Shown: positions 10,955 to 20,128 of the stretch, piece after piece
Layout: each line of letters opens with the position of its first letter
Numbering within the stretch: the first letter of the stretch is position 1
Assembly: GCA_003116975.1 (NCBI GenBank)
Contig: BGKB01000044.1
Span: 694,940-758,939 of the forward strand
DNA: 64,000 nt
Direction of reading: 5' to 3'
DNA from: Aurantiochytrium sp. KH105
Taxonomy: Eukaryota; Sar; Bigyra; Thraustochytrida; Thraustochytriidae
Notes under the pieces: model-generated
What the model was told of the DNA's origin: nothing
Seen by the model: only the letters and a program-made list of their open reading frames with translations
Databases searched by the model: none
Made by a program: the position numbers and the translations under genes

Positions 10955-11758
10955 TTAATCACTCTTCTTGTTGTCTGGCTTCTTCTTGGACATGCGAAGA
11001 ATTTTACCGAACCACAGAATGTTGAGCACAATCATGATCGTGTTTGTCGCGAATAAGATCGCATAGTGGCTCTTGTACTGGATGAGTCCCTTCTGCAGCG
11101 CCACCGTGCCCTCGTAGGTGCCATACACAGCCATGGGAACGCCAAAAAGGATGCGCCCCACCAAAAAGGCAAGCCCGAAAAGCAGCTCGGCACGCTTTAC
11201 AGCCGGAGATCCCTTGTATCCCAGCGCGAGCATGATGGATCGATAGCTGAGAAATGGCGTCGAGAGCTCAAACAGCGTGCAGCACAGGCCATAAAACTGC
11301 ATAAAGGGATGCAGCATGGTTACGAGCGTCGCAAAGCCCACAACGTGATGCGCCAAGAAGCCTAGATCAACCGTTGGAGCCTTGAAGACCATGATAAGGT
11401 CCCACAAAAAGTATGCCATCGTGTAGTTAAAAAGCCGGCATGAGTTCAATGAAGTGCCGTAGATGCGGTCCGAGACCACCGTTCCCTCTTGGGTGGCCAT
11501 AATGTAGGTGGCTGCAGATACACCTGTAACCGCATGGAAAATGCTCACGCACCATCCCGAGATCTTGGTCTTTTCCAGATCCGTGAGCTTGTCCCATCGA
11601 TCTGCTGGAATCACGCTAGGGAGAATTTTTTTCCCGAGCGCTTGCAGGCTAAAGAAAAGCGCCAGGCTCGCCACCACGCGCTGTGCCTGTTCCGGCTCAA
11701 GCACCTTCCCGAGGTACGCTGCACTTGCCTCCAGCAAGGTCGTTCCGTCTTGCGCCAT
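10955..11758 (-). CDS. TLC-domain (TRAM/LAG1/CLN8) multi-pass membrane protein
   Basis: The 267-aa protein has the size and layout of TLCD-type TLC proteins: about six hydrophobic segments and the conserved HHVVGFATLV block near the middle, followed by an aromatic FELSTPFLSYR segment. TLC proteins include ceramide synthases and less defined lipid-handling membrane proteins. This one lacks the longer ceramide synthase architecture, so TLCD4-like is the better label. The last four residues are KKSD, a dilysine KKXX signal typical of ER-retrieved membrane proteins, which points to the ER. The start at 11758 is the first ATG of the frame. It lies upstream of EB1 on the same strand but 0.8 kb away. 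Confidence 0.82.
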   Translation of the reverse strand: MAQDGTTLLEASAAYLGKVLEPEQAQRVVASLALFFSLQALGKKILPSVIPADRWDKLTDLEKTKISGWCVSIFHAVTGVSAATYIMATQEGTVVSDRIYGTSLNSCRLFNYTMAYFLWDLIMVFKAPTVDLGFLAHHVVGFATLVTMLHPFMQFYGLCCTLFELSTPFLSYRSIMLALGYKGSPAVKRAELLFGLAFLVGRILFGVPMAVYGTYEGTVALQKGLIQYKSHYAILFATNTIMIVLNILWFGKILRMSKKKPDNKKSD

Positions 11759-12567
11759 CGTGCAGTCCTACGACGAAGTCACGCGCCCCCCTCTTTGTCA
11801 GGCCGAGCTCGCAGAGGACGTTTGTCTCCGTGCGAACGCGCCAAGGTCTTATCGTCGTCGTTGTCGCCAACTCAACCCTTTGGCTGATTGCGCTTTCCAC
11901 GTGCTCGGGTGCTCTTGTTTGTGCCAGGATGGCTTCCTTGCGCTTCCGCGCTCGGCAGACCCAGCGCGTGCAATTCACGCAAGCGCGAGCCGCGTCGCTG
12001 CCTGCCCAGAGCCCTGCCCGTGCGTTCGCTGCCTCCCTTGCCCGCGCACCGCGCAGGCTCCGACCCGCGCTTTCGCGTTTTGCCGTGGCGCACTCAAGGG
12101 CGCGTGCGTGGGCTTATTGTGCAAATCCGTCCATCAATCGAACAAGGCCTTTCTCTTGCACAACAGAGCCGAGCCGAGAGGGCCAGCATTGCATGCACCC
12201 ACCAGCTGTGCCCGAGCTCAGTCTGGCAAGGAGCACGGACTCTACCTACGCAGAGCCGACCGAAACAAGCTCGCGTTTGTACTCATTCTGCAAGGCAAAT
12301 GAAGAGCAAGAGTTCTGCACGGGGAGGACACCGAGGCATCGGGCTGCTCGATAAGTGAGTCCACCACAAGCAAGCGGTCCGAGGTGTGTGATGATGACGG
12401 CAAAGTGAAGTACCTAAAGTAAGCGAAATCGCAGCTGCCATGGCTGGCCATGCAATAAAGAAGAAGAAGAAGAAGAAGGGAAAAAAAAAAGTCCATCAAC
12501 ATTCATTCAAGGCGGACGGGATGCTCTTTGTCTGGCTGCCGACCCGCTGGATACTTTCGCACACGTT
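11759..12567. other. Gene-free region upstream of the TLC gene
   Basis: Open frames here are Arg/Ala/Ser-rich in several registers and look like chance frames. An (AAG)n run followed by an A-tract lies at 12457-12490, just downstream of the EB1 stop. Nothing else was recognised. Confidence 0.55.
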
Positions 12568-13614
12568 CTAGTACTCCTCAGCGTAGGAGGACGCCGAGAC
12601 GGGTGCCGCCTCGGAAGAAAGGTCGCGGTCATGAGCAGCTTCGTCGACGACGCCACCCTCCTTGGACTCGGCAGCGTCAAGCGCCTCGTGCGGTGCCTCG
12701 GCCCCAAACTCGTCCTCGTCAACGCTGGCCAACACAGCCTCAGCCGCGGCCTGAGCCGCAGCGCCATCCGGATCATCCTCCGTGGCGTAAAGCACAGTAA
12801 GAACCTGGAGCACAGTGTCGCGGTCCGGCCCCTGGTACGCTTGCAAAAGAACCTCCACCTCGCGAAGCTTGTGAAAGTAAAAGTCGCGCTCCTTCTCGGC
12901 GCTCTCCAGATTCATTTGAAGGGTCGCGCTCGAGGCGCGGAGATCCTTAACCTGCTGCTCGAGCTCGTCAATCTTCTCAGCCTCCTTCGAGTCCTCCGCT
13001 CGGCGGACCGGCGATCGCGCAGCCGAAGATGTAGACGAGCTTCCGAGCGAACGGTTCGGCCGCGAAAGGTTCTCCTTCTCCTTCTCCTTGGGCTTGAGGG
13101 CGGCTGAGCCCACAGTCTTCGCGGGTCGCGGTGCAGGCCTCGACGCAGGCTTGCGCGCGGCCGGCTTGGCGACGCTCTGCGCGGGCTTGTACAAACTGAC
13201 GCCCTTGCCAAGATTTCGCCTCGTAATCGCGTCATAGTCTTCGGGAATGTTAGCCTCATGGTCCAGGAATACCGAACGCACCCACTGCAGATGTTCGAGG
13301 TTGTCTTGGTACTTGGCACGGATGAGACGATCCACGGGGATGTGACGCGTGATGCCCACCTTGTCAAAGACGGCCTGCATCACCTTGTAGTTGGCCACGA
13401 ACTCGTGGTCGCTGCGCGCGCCCCAGTTCACCTTTTTCATGGGCACCGTGCCGGGAAAGAGGGCGTCCATTACCTGGCAAACGACGGCGCCATTCGCTGT
13501 CTCTTCGACCTTGCCCAAGTTCAACTGGCACAGCCCATTGAGCCATTCAAGGATCTCGCGACGTCCCACAAAGTACGCCTCGTTCATCATGCCCACCGCG
13601 CGGTCGGTCGCCAT
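12568..13614 (-). CDS. EB1: Microtubule plus-end protein EB1 (MAPRE family)
   Basis: EB1 tracks growing microtubule plus ends and recruits partners. The 348-aa protein starts at the ATG at 13614 (AAGATGG context); the frame opens six codons upstream only with TTG. Residues about 8-111 form the calponin-homology microtubule-binding domain, including FVGRREILEWLN and the KKVNWGARSDHEFVANYK stretch. A basic Lys/Pro/Ala/Ser linker follows. The EB-homology coiled coil is at about 215-265 and contains the diagnostic ERDFYFHKLRE (FYF at 245-247), the SxIP-partner pocket. The acidic tail ends in EEY, the C-terminal motif read by CAP-Gly proteins. The tail between the EB-homology domain and EEY is longer than in animals. 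Confidence 0.95.
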   Translation of the reverse strand: MATDRAVGMMNEAYFVGRREILEWLNGLCQLNLGKVEETANGAVVCQVMDALFPGTVPMKKVNWGARSDHEFVANYKVMQAVFDKVGITRHIPVDRLIRAKYQDNLEHLQWVRSVFLDHEANIPEDYDAITRRNLGKGVSLYKPAQSVAKPAARKPASRPAPRPAKTVGSAALKPKEKEKENLSRPNRSLGSSSTSSAARSPVRRAEDSKEAEKIDELEQQVKDLRASSATLQMNLESAEKERDFYFHKLREVEVLLQAYQGPDRDTVLQVLTVLYATEDDPDGAAAQAAAEAVLASVDEDEFGAEAPHEALDAAESKEGGVVDEAAHDRDLSSEAAPVSASSYAEEY

Positions 13615-14569
13615 CTTGCTTTTCTTGAGCAAACTCGCACGGCCTCCGACCCTCTCGCTTTCCCGGTCCTTTTCTGTATCGTATCGTCAGTCCTCAACGT
13701 CCCCGTCCCTGCCCCAGACGGCCTGCATACTGAGCATAGAGCGCACGCTCGCCATGCTCGCTTTTCCTCCCGAGCCGCGACCAGCAGGCGCGCTCGCCGA
13801 GGAAACCGGCCGAGCGCCTCTGCCGCCGTCGCGCCCGCGGCTGCGGCCCCGCCCCGACGTACCTCGAGCTGTCTGCCCTCTTTGCCTGCGCGCCGAGCGA
13901 CGTGGCTGCTTGCGGGTCTGCCGCGCCGTGCTCGGCCGGCGTTGGGCCTCGACCGACCGTTATACCTAGAGACAGCCAGCAGCCCTGTAGAGAGAGAGAG
14001 AGAGAGAGAGGCAATGCGTCCGGCACTTCAGGTGGTTGACAACGAAAGCGTGCCAGTGGCCTCCGTCTGTTTGGGCTGGCTGGCTGGATAGCTAGCTGGC
14101 AGCATGAAGCTTCTCAAAGGACTCGCCTGACACGTATGCGTTGTGGCGGGTGGTCGATCAAGGAATCATGATGGCTACGTGCAAGTGTCGTTGTGGACCA
14201 GGTTTGTGGAAACTGGAGCTCGGACTGGCAGAAGGAGGGACGGAGGAAGTCACGGTACAGTAATTACCATGACATATGACATGTCATGGCATGTCATGAC
14301 AGAACGACTTGAAGGGTGGCGTGGCAGCTCTTGCTCAAGAGCTAGATGGACTTGGCACGAGCGAGGGTCTCTTTGAAATTACGTCAATTGAAAATACGTC
14401 GAGAGCAGATAGCCTGGGATTGAGTTGGCACAAGAGAAAGAGGGTCTTTCTGAAAGCTCCCAGCTGTTCGTAAGAAAGTCTCGAAGAGCAAGAACTTCAC
14501 AAGCCCCAAAACAGCTAGCCTAGGCCTAGTCAAAACTTCAAAGTTGTGAAAATCGAAAATGAAAGATTT
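13615..14569. other. Gene-free region between EB1 and FMO, with inverted repeats
   Basis: A (GA)n run lies at 13989-14010. A perfect 12-bp palindrome (ATGACATGTCAT) lies at 14276-14287. CATGACA at 14269-14275 is inverted relative to TGTCATG at 14282-14288 and 14292-14298. No gene is supported. Confidence 0.6.
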
Positions 14570-16240
14570 CTACCACGCAAAGAAAAAGGTCTTGCCCGTT
14601 GTCAAAAGAGACTTGAGCTGATAGAAGATGGCCATCGGAAGCACAATTCCAAGCATCTTGAACTGATACACGAGCACGCCCAAGAGCGTCTTGCGGTTGC
14701 GCTTGTGTGCGTAGCAATTCTTGTACTCCTTGAGAATGTCGTGGCGCGCGAGATCAAGGTCTGCGCCATAGCCGAGAAGTCGGTAGTGCGCTCCAACCGT
14801 AGGCGTCGTGTACACGAGCCAGAGCAGCCATGGGGCCTTGAAGAGCAGACGCAGGAAGTGCGGCGTGGCCCCAATCATTTCCGCGAGCTCGTCGAGATAT
14901 GGGCGAATCGAAACCTGCACCGTGTGACGCGGCGCCTTATAGTACCACTTGTTGTTGAAATCGAGCTTGGCAGCAATGTCCTGCTTCATCACCTCACGAG
15001 ACGGCATCTTCAGGGCTCCAGACAGGTATCGTGCTGCCACGCGCGCCTGCACGTCGGCAATCATCGCCATTGCGCCAACAGGCTGCGCAACACCGATAAA
15101 TGCAATGTTATCCACATCGCGCGCTCCCACCGGGACCATGTGCTTGTAAAGCTTGAGCTCGTTGGACTCGTTCACCTCGAGAATGTCAGAGGAAACAAAG
15201 GGAAAGGTGATCTTGTACCCTGTGCAAAAGACAACTGCATCTGCTTCCATGGACGTTCCGTCCGTAAAGTGCACCGTGCTGCCCTCGAAGCGCTCGATAC
15301 CGCGGCGTCCTTCGATCTTGCCCTCCTCAACTTGCTTGTAAAAGTTATTTTCGAGGCTGTTGAGCGTCAGCGTCGGGTGGCTCTCGTTGAAGCGGTATGT
15401 CGGCCCAAGCCCGACCTTGTCCAACATCTGACGCGCCGGCTCGAGCTGGGCTTCGACGAGGGACGCGGAGACTTCTTGCGGAAGACGGCCAATGATGTTT
15501 TCGTCCAGCCGCGATGTCACGTCAGCGTCTTCGTTGAAGAACGGGTTCGGTACGATCCACGCACCACGCCGCGCCACAAGGACCGTCCGTGTCGCGACCT
15601 TGCTGATTTCCGTGGTGATGTCGCTGCCACTGTTGCCAATGCCCACCACGACGCACCTCTTGCCTTCAAACTTCCGATTGTCCTTGTAGCCGTGCGAGTG
15701 CATCACGAGGCCGGGGAACTCGTCAATGCCCTTGAAGTCGATCGAGTGAGGGATCGAGTGGTGCCCGGAGCACACCACGACACCGTCAAAAGTACCCGTC
15801 TTACGAGACCCTCCTCCCTCCGCATCCTCCGTCTCGACACGCCAGCTCCAGTTCGACTTTTCGTCGCGAGCCTCGACCGGTTCCACGTGTGTGACGCGCG
15901 TGTTGAATTCAATACATTTACGAAGACCAAATTTGTCCGCGTAAAGATTGAAGTAGCGCATCATGTCCTCGTGGCCCATGGCGATTGGGAAGCCCTCGGG
16001 GATGGGGAAGTCACCGAAAGAGTTGGCCGCGCGAACCGTATTGATCCGTGTCGACCGGTACACGGTCGACAATGTCTCCTCTTCGGTGAAGCGCCAGATC
16101 CCGCCAATGTCGTCGCTCACCTCAAAGGCAGTGACATTCATGCCGGCCTGGAGCATTTCCTTGATAGCCTTGAGGCCGCACATGCCGGCGCCGATGACCG
16201 CCACATGTTTCTTCTGCTTCTCGGGCGGGTGCGCAGACAT
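14570..16240 (-). CDS. Flavin-containing monooxygenase (class B, FMO family)
   Basis: The enzyme uses FAD, NADPH and O2 to oxygenate soft nucleophiles such as amines and sulfides. The 556-aa length matches the microsomal FMO1-5 type rather than the shorter plant YUCCA or bacterial forms. Visible motifs are GAGMCG (FAD dinucleotide site, residues 17-22), the FMO-identifying motif FPGLVMHSHGY (from 175), GIGNSG (NADPH site, about 200-205) and FCTGY, the family's F-A-T-G-Y position. A hydrophobic helix near residues 525-545 at the C-terminus resembles the ER tail anchor of animal FMOs. It is divergent from the carnosine N-methyltransferase gene across about 0.8 kb. The substrate cannot be read from the sequence. 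Confidence 0.93.
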   Translation of the reverse strand: MSAHPPEKQKKHVAVIGAGMCGLKAIKEMLQAGMNVTAFEVSDDIGGIWRFTEEETLSTVYRSTRINTVRAANSFGDFPIPEGFPIAMGHEDMMRYFNLYADKFGLRKCIEFNTRVTHVEPVEARDEKSNWSWRVETEDAEGGGSRKTGTFDGVVVCSGHHSIPHSIDFKGIDEFPGLVMHSHGYKDNRKFEGKRCVVVGIGNSGSDITTEISKVATRTVLVARRGAWIVPNPFFNEDADVTSRLDENIIGRLPQEVSASLVEAQLEPARQMLDKVGLGPTYRFNESHPTLTLNSLENNFYKQVEEGKIEGRRGIERFEGSTVHFTDGTSMEADAVVFCTGYKITFPFVSSDILEVNESNELKLYKHMVPVGARDVDNIAFIGVAQPVGAMAMIADVQARVAARYLSGALKMPSREVMKQDIAAKLDFNNKWYYKAPRHTVQVSIRPYLDELAEMIGATPHFLRLLFKAPWLLWLVYTTPTVGAHYRLLGYGADLDLARHDILKEYKNCYAHKRNRKTLLGVLVYQFKMLGIVLPMAIFYQLKSLLTTGKTFFFAW

Positions 16241-17032
16241 TTTCTTCCGCCGCCGTCGACCAACTCCTTCGAGACCCTCCTCCTCTTTCCTCCCCTCCCC
16301 TACGCTCGAGTCTTCTCCTTTCGCCTCTCCTTGACAATTGCGTTATTGTGTGCGCGTCCTGGATTCTTCGATGCGGGTCTGCGAGCCGCCTTTGACGATA
16401 TCTTGGCCGTGCTGCTGCCTGTGTTGCCTGCCCGCCGTATTACTACCCGCTCACCCCTTCGTCCAGTCCCGAAATTCGTGTCGGACCAGGACGAAGAAAG
16501 TCTCCTACGATCTTGACGAGTCCCCCCGTTCTCGCACAAGACATTCATTTCCTCTGCCTGATGGCATGCTAGTAGTCAAGGCTTCAAGGACGCTATCGCA
16601 ATGTCTTCATTGTCGTCACCAGCGAGCGACAGTTGCGACGCGAATTGGGCATCAATCACTGCGGCCCTTGGCGCCATGAGAGCAGACATTCTTGCGGTCG
16701 CCTTCGCCTGTCACATCGCAAATCGTGTTTGCCCCTCACAATGGATGCAAGGCAGCTGAGCACAACGCAAGGCTGTCCACGACAACGATGCCGTGAAGAC
16801 TTGCTTGGTGGCGGCGGCTTGGGTTGCAAGGCGACTGAGAGATTGATTCACTGTGACACGACCGAACACGACCAGGAGGCCACCATTTTGAACCAAGGAA
16901 GCGCGGCAAAGCGCCGAGGCAGAGCGCCGCATGGGGACGGGGCTCGTGCAGATTGCCCGGGAAACGCAGGTCAAGTAGTAGTGATCACAGGCAACGCGGT
17001 CGGCGAGGACGCACGCACGCGGAGCACGCAAG
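16241..17032. other. Divergent promoter region, FMO / carnosine methyltransferase
   Basis: About 0.8 kb with no supported gene. Frames on both strands are short and have no recognisable motif. Both flanking genes read outward, so their promoters must lie here. Confidence 0.55.
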
Positions 17033-18416
17033 ATGAGCGAGCGCGATCATGGTCACCACCATCAACATGAACACGACTCTGGACATGGGCACAGCCACGA
17101 GCACGGCGGACACCATGGAGGCGAGGACCTCGCCAAGGCGCAGGCAGCAGAGGAAGAGCAAGCGCATTTCGATGAGGTGCTGCACGCCTTTCTGACGTAC
17201 GAGACGGACATCGTCGATGCTCTCTCTCGCAGAGAACGCAATCTTCGACGAGTCCCGGGGCTCATCTCCCTCCTCCCGGGCGGCGAAGAAGTCCAGCAGA
17301 AAAAGTTTGAAGCGCTCCGCGAGGCGGCGCGCAAGAATCAAAACTTTTTCAATGAAATCGTCAAGAACAGCTCCAACAAGGGCTCTCTTTCGCGTGTGCC
17401 TGATCCTGGGGCCCAGGTCCGGAACCTTGGCAAGGTTCGCAGCACCTTGGCGCAATGTGCGCGCGAATGGTCCGAAGAGGGTTCCGAGGAGCGCCAAAAG
17501 TCCTTTGCCCCGCTGCTCAATTGGCTCGAGAAATACCTCGATGCAGGCCCTCACGGCGACAAGCGCGTACTCGTGCCTGGTGCGGGCCTTGGTCGTCTGC
17601 TCACCGAAATCGTCGGGCGCGGCTACAGCTGCGAAGGCAATGAATTCTCTTATCAAATGCTTGTTACCAGCGATTACGTCATGAACGTTATGCACAGCTC
17701 TGCGCCCACTCACCAGCTCGAAATTCACCCATGTAAGTTCTCTTTCGCCTCCGTGCTTGAGTGAGCAAGGATGCTCTTGGCAACCCGCGACGCTGGTTGG
17801 GGTCGAAGGTATCTTTGACGATGAAAGGCCGTACTGACTTACTTCGTCATTGTTCTTCATCTATGCACCTTTTTTTTCTTTGGAAATATCAGGGATTCAC
17901 AATCCGTCGAATGTCGCGAGCGCATCGGATGCTTCTCGTGCAGTGCGAATTCCTGATGCATCCGCTACGGAGATTCTTGAGCGGCGCAAGGACAACAAGG
18001 CAACGATGAGCATGTGCGCTGGCGAGTTCCTCCTCGTATACGGCAAGGACGAGGCAAAGTGGGATGCAGTGGTGACTTGCTTTTTCATCGACACGGCGCC
18101 CAATATTCTGGACTACTTGCAAGTCATTTACCGTAGTCTCAAACCAGGAGGAATATGGATTAATGGCGGTCCTCTCCTTTGGCACTGGCAGTCGAGCGAG
18201 CCACGCGCTACACGGGACGATACGGCCGGTGGCCGCGATCCGCGCTATGATTCCTCCATTGAGCTTTCTTGGGAAGAGGTCAAGGGTCTCGCGACAAGTG
18301 TCGGCTTTGAGTTCAAAGAAGAGGCATGGCAAGAGGTTGGCTACAACACAAACGCGACATGCATGCTTCGCTCCGTGTACCGAACTGTACAGTCTGTAGC
18401 TGTCAAGAAGGCCTGA
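17033..18416 (+). CDS. CARNMT1: Carnosine N-methyltransferase-like (N2227 family), two exons
   Basis: The family uses S-adenosylmethionine to methylate carnosine to anserine and also methylates histidine in proteins. Exon 1 is 17033-17732 and exon 2 is 17893-18416 (407 aa). The 160-nt intron has a GTAAGT donor and an ATCAG acceptor. The splice rebuilds HPWIHNPSN, matching the conserved YPWIHQFSN-like block of the family; each exon alone is incomplete. The SAM site is VPGAGLGRLLTEI (GAGLGR at 183-188) followed by GNEFSYQML, and the C-terminal block TCFFIDTAPNILDYL and LKPGGIWINGGPLLWHW is canonical. The first about 30 residues are almost half His, unusual for the family and a possible metal-binding tail. 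An AATAAA lies 54 bp past the stop. Confidence 0.93.
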
Positions 18417-18469
18417 CATGTGTACCTATAACTCCCGTAGAGGAGAGACACAAGGACACAAGGTTGGCC

Positions 18470-18475
18470 AATAAA
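18470..18475 (+). promoter_or_regulatory. Candidate polyadenylation signal
   Basis: AATAAA lies 54 bp after the stop codon of the carnosine methyltransferase gene. The spacing is right for a poly(A) signal, but a hexamer this short can occur by chance. Confidence 0.3.
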
Positions 18476-18714
18476 GTGCGTAGCTAGATAACAAGATGAT
18501 CTGATCTCCACATGGTAGGCAATGATATGTAGAACATGAACGCCATGAGATCAGGCAACCTCTTCGAACTTGTATCGTTCCTTTTCTTCTTCCTACCGCA
18601 CATCAATCCGATGCATGCGCCCATGAGTTGCAGCAGCATTCTTAACTTGTTCATCATCTATTTCACGTTCACATGTTATCAGAAAAAGTACTACACACGA
18701 ATCTTGTATCACTA

Positions 18715-19653
18715 TCATGATTCGGTCTTTCGCCGTTTCGCCTCGTGTTTCTCATCGTCGGCGGCATCGCTAGGACTTGCGCGCCCTTGGTTTTCGTCGT
18801 CGTCCGCATCTGCATCCTCGTCTTCCATGTCGTCCCCGCCCTTGTTGCTGCCTGGGCTGCGCGAGGCCTCGGAAGCCGAACCGTACTCTTCCGCGTGCTC
18901 TGCAGTTGGCGAAAAGAGAAAGTTGGCAAGTTTGCTGGCAACTTCGTCCAAGTCCAGCAGCGTGAAGACGACAAGAAAAGCAACCACGTCATCTGCGTCC
19001 TCGAGGTGTGCTCCTGCCGCACGGAACCACTCGATAAGCAAACCGGGCGGCTGCAACTCAAGCTCGCAGGCATGTTTCTTATCCTCGCATTGACCGCAGT
19101 GCATTTGTTCAAAAGAGTCAAATTCGGCCTCCTCGAATCCATGCGTCTCGCACGCCCACTTTGTTTTTAGACGCAAAATCTCCGTCACGGGGTCCACGTC
19201 AGAGAAAATGGCAATACGAAAGCTTGCCTCGCGCGTGGCGCAGTTCTGCCGAAAGACCGCGCGCAGTGTGCCACGGTGCGGTCCCAAGCCGGTGACCTCG
19301 AAGTCATGGTAGTCCTCGGAACCGCATTGCTCTGCAACACGTTTACGCACGCGCAGGTCGCGAAGGGCCCAGGGCCGCAAGCCCGCGTCAAAGACCGTGC
19401 CGCCAAAGTAGTCCTCTTCGATGCGCTGCCGTAGCGCGCGGTTGGCGCGCTCGAGCTTGCAGGCCTCGGCGACAGCGTCCAACCACTCGTCCTCGTCGCG
19501 CTCGACTCCTGCTTCTTCGCCTTGGCGCACAAGCTGCGCCACCAGCTTTTGGACGCCGACGCGCGCGGCATCTCCCACGCTCGCCATCGGGCCTGCAGCC
19601 TGGCTGCACTCGCTCCCGCTCTCGCTCCCGCTGCCGCTCTCGCAGCCGCTCAT
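18715..19653 (-). CDS. Uncharacterised acidic, probably nuclear protein
   Basis: I do not recognise this 312-aa protein. The first 22 residues are a Ser/Gly/Glu-rich run, and an internal ATG at 19587 (MASVGDAAR) could be the true start. Residues about 25-240 look globular, with mixed helices and strands. They include a Cys/His cluster (C-x3-H, then HCGQCEDKKHAC) that could bind a metal. The last about 70 residues are dominated by Asp, Glu and Ser and end in EAKRRKTES, a plausible nuclear localisation signal. It converges with the carnosine methyltransferase gene and diverges from the gene at 20129. Confidence 0.75.
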   Translation of the reverse strand: MSGCESGSGSESGSECSQAAGPMASVGDAARVGVQKLVAQLVRQGEEAGVERDEDEWLDAVAEACKLERANRALRQRIEEDYFGGTVFDAGLRPWALRDLRVRKRVAEQCGSEDYHDFEVTGLGPHRGTLRAVFRQNCATREASFRIAIFSDVDPVTEILRLKTKWACETHGFEEAEFDSFEQMHCGQCEDKKHACELELQPPGLLIEWFRAAGAHLEDADDVVAFLVVFTLLDLDEVASKLANFLFSPTAEHAEEYGSASEASRSPGSNKGGDDMEDEDADADDDENQGRASPSDAADDEKHEAKRRKTES

Positions 19654-20063
19654 GGTCTCGGTCGCCGCCTACGGGATCGGGTTCTGGCGTCCACGAGCGA
19701 CTGGCCCCGTGGCATGCAGTCCTTCTGCAACGCGAGGCAGCAGCAGGCTTCAGCTGCGCAGCGAGCCATCGCGGAGAACGACGGCGGCAGGCTGGCCAGG
19801 TCGAAGGAGGACGCTGCCGGTCTGGAGCCCAGACGCTACCGCAGGATGGATATCTTGATGTTTGCTCGCGAGGTCAATCGAGACGCTGACGCAGGAATGG
19901 TCCCAGGAATAGTGCCGTTGAGAGCGCTCGCCGGGGGCCCGCCAGGGCAAATGCGGTACGACCAGACAGTCCTGGCCAAGCCCAGGTCAGGGGCCAGCAA
20001 ATATCGTTCAACCTTTTCGTCCGAACTCAAAGCGCCCGCGCGGACAGACGCAAACGCAAGACG

Positions 20064-20094
<31 letters not shown>

Positions 20095-20128
20095 AATCAG
20101 CCAGGCGCTGCTTGCAAAGGCGAACAGC
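19654..20128. other. Divergent promoter with (CAGC)n run
   Basis: The 475-bp gap between two outward-reading genes carries a CAGC tetranucleotide run at 20069-20105, immediately upstream of the 20129 start. No gene is supported. Confidence 0.6.

Noticed and set aside
14546-16516. 656-codon frame antisense to the monooxygenase
   Set aside because: It lies opposite a clear FMO gene; GC-rich codon bias leaves the antisense frame open.
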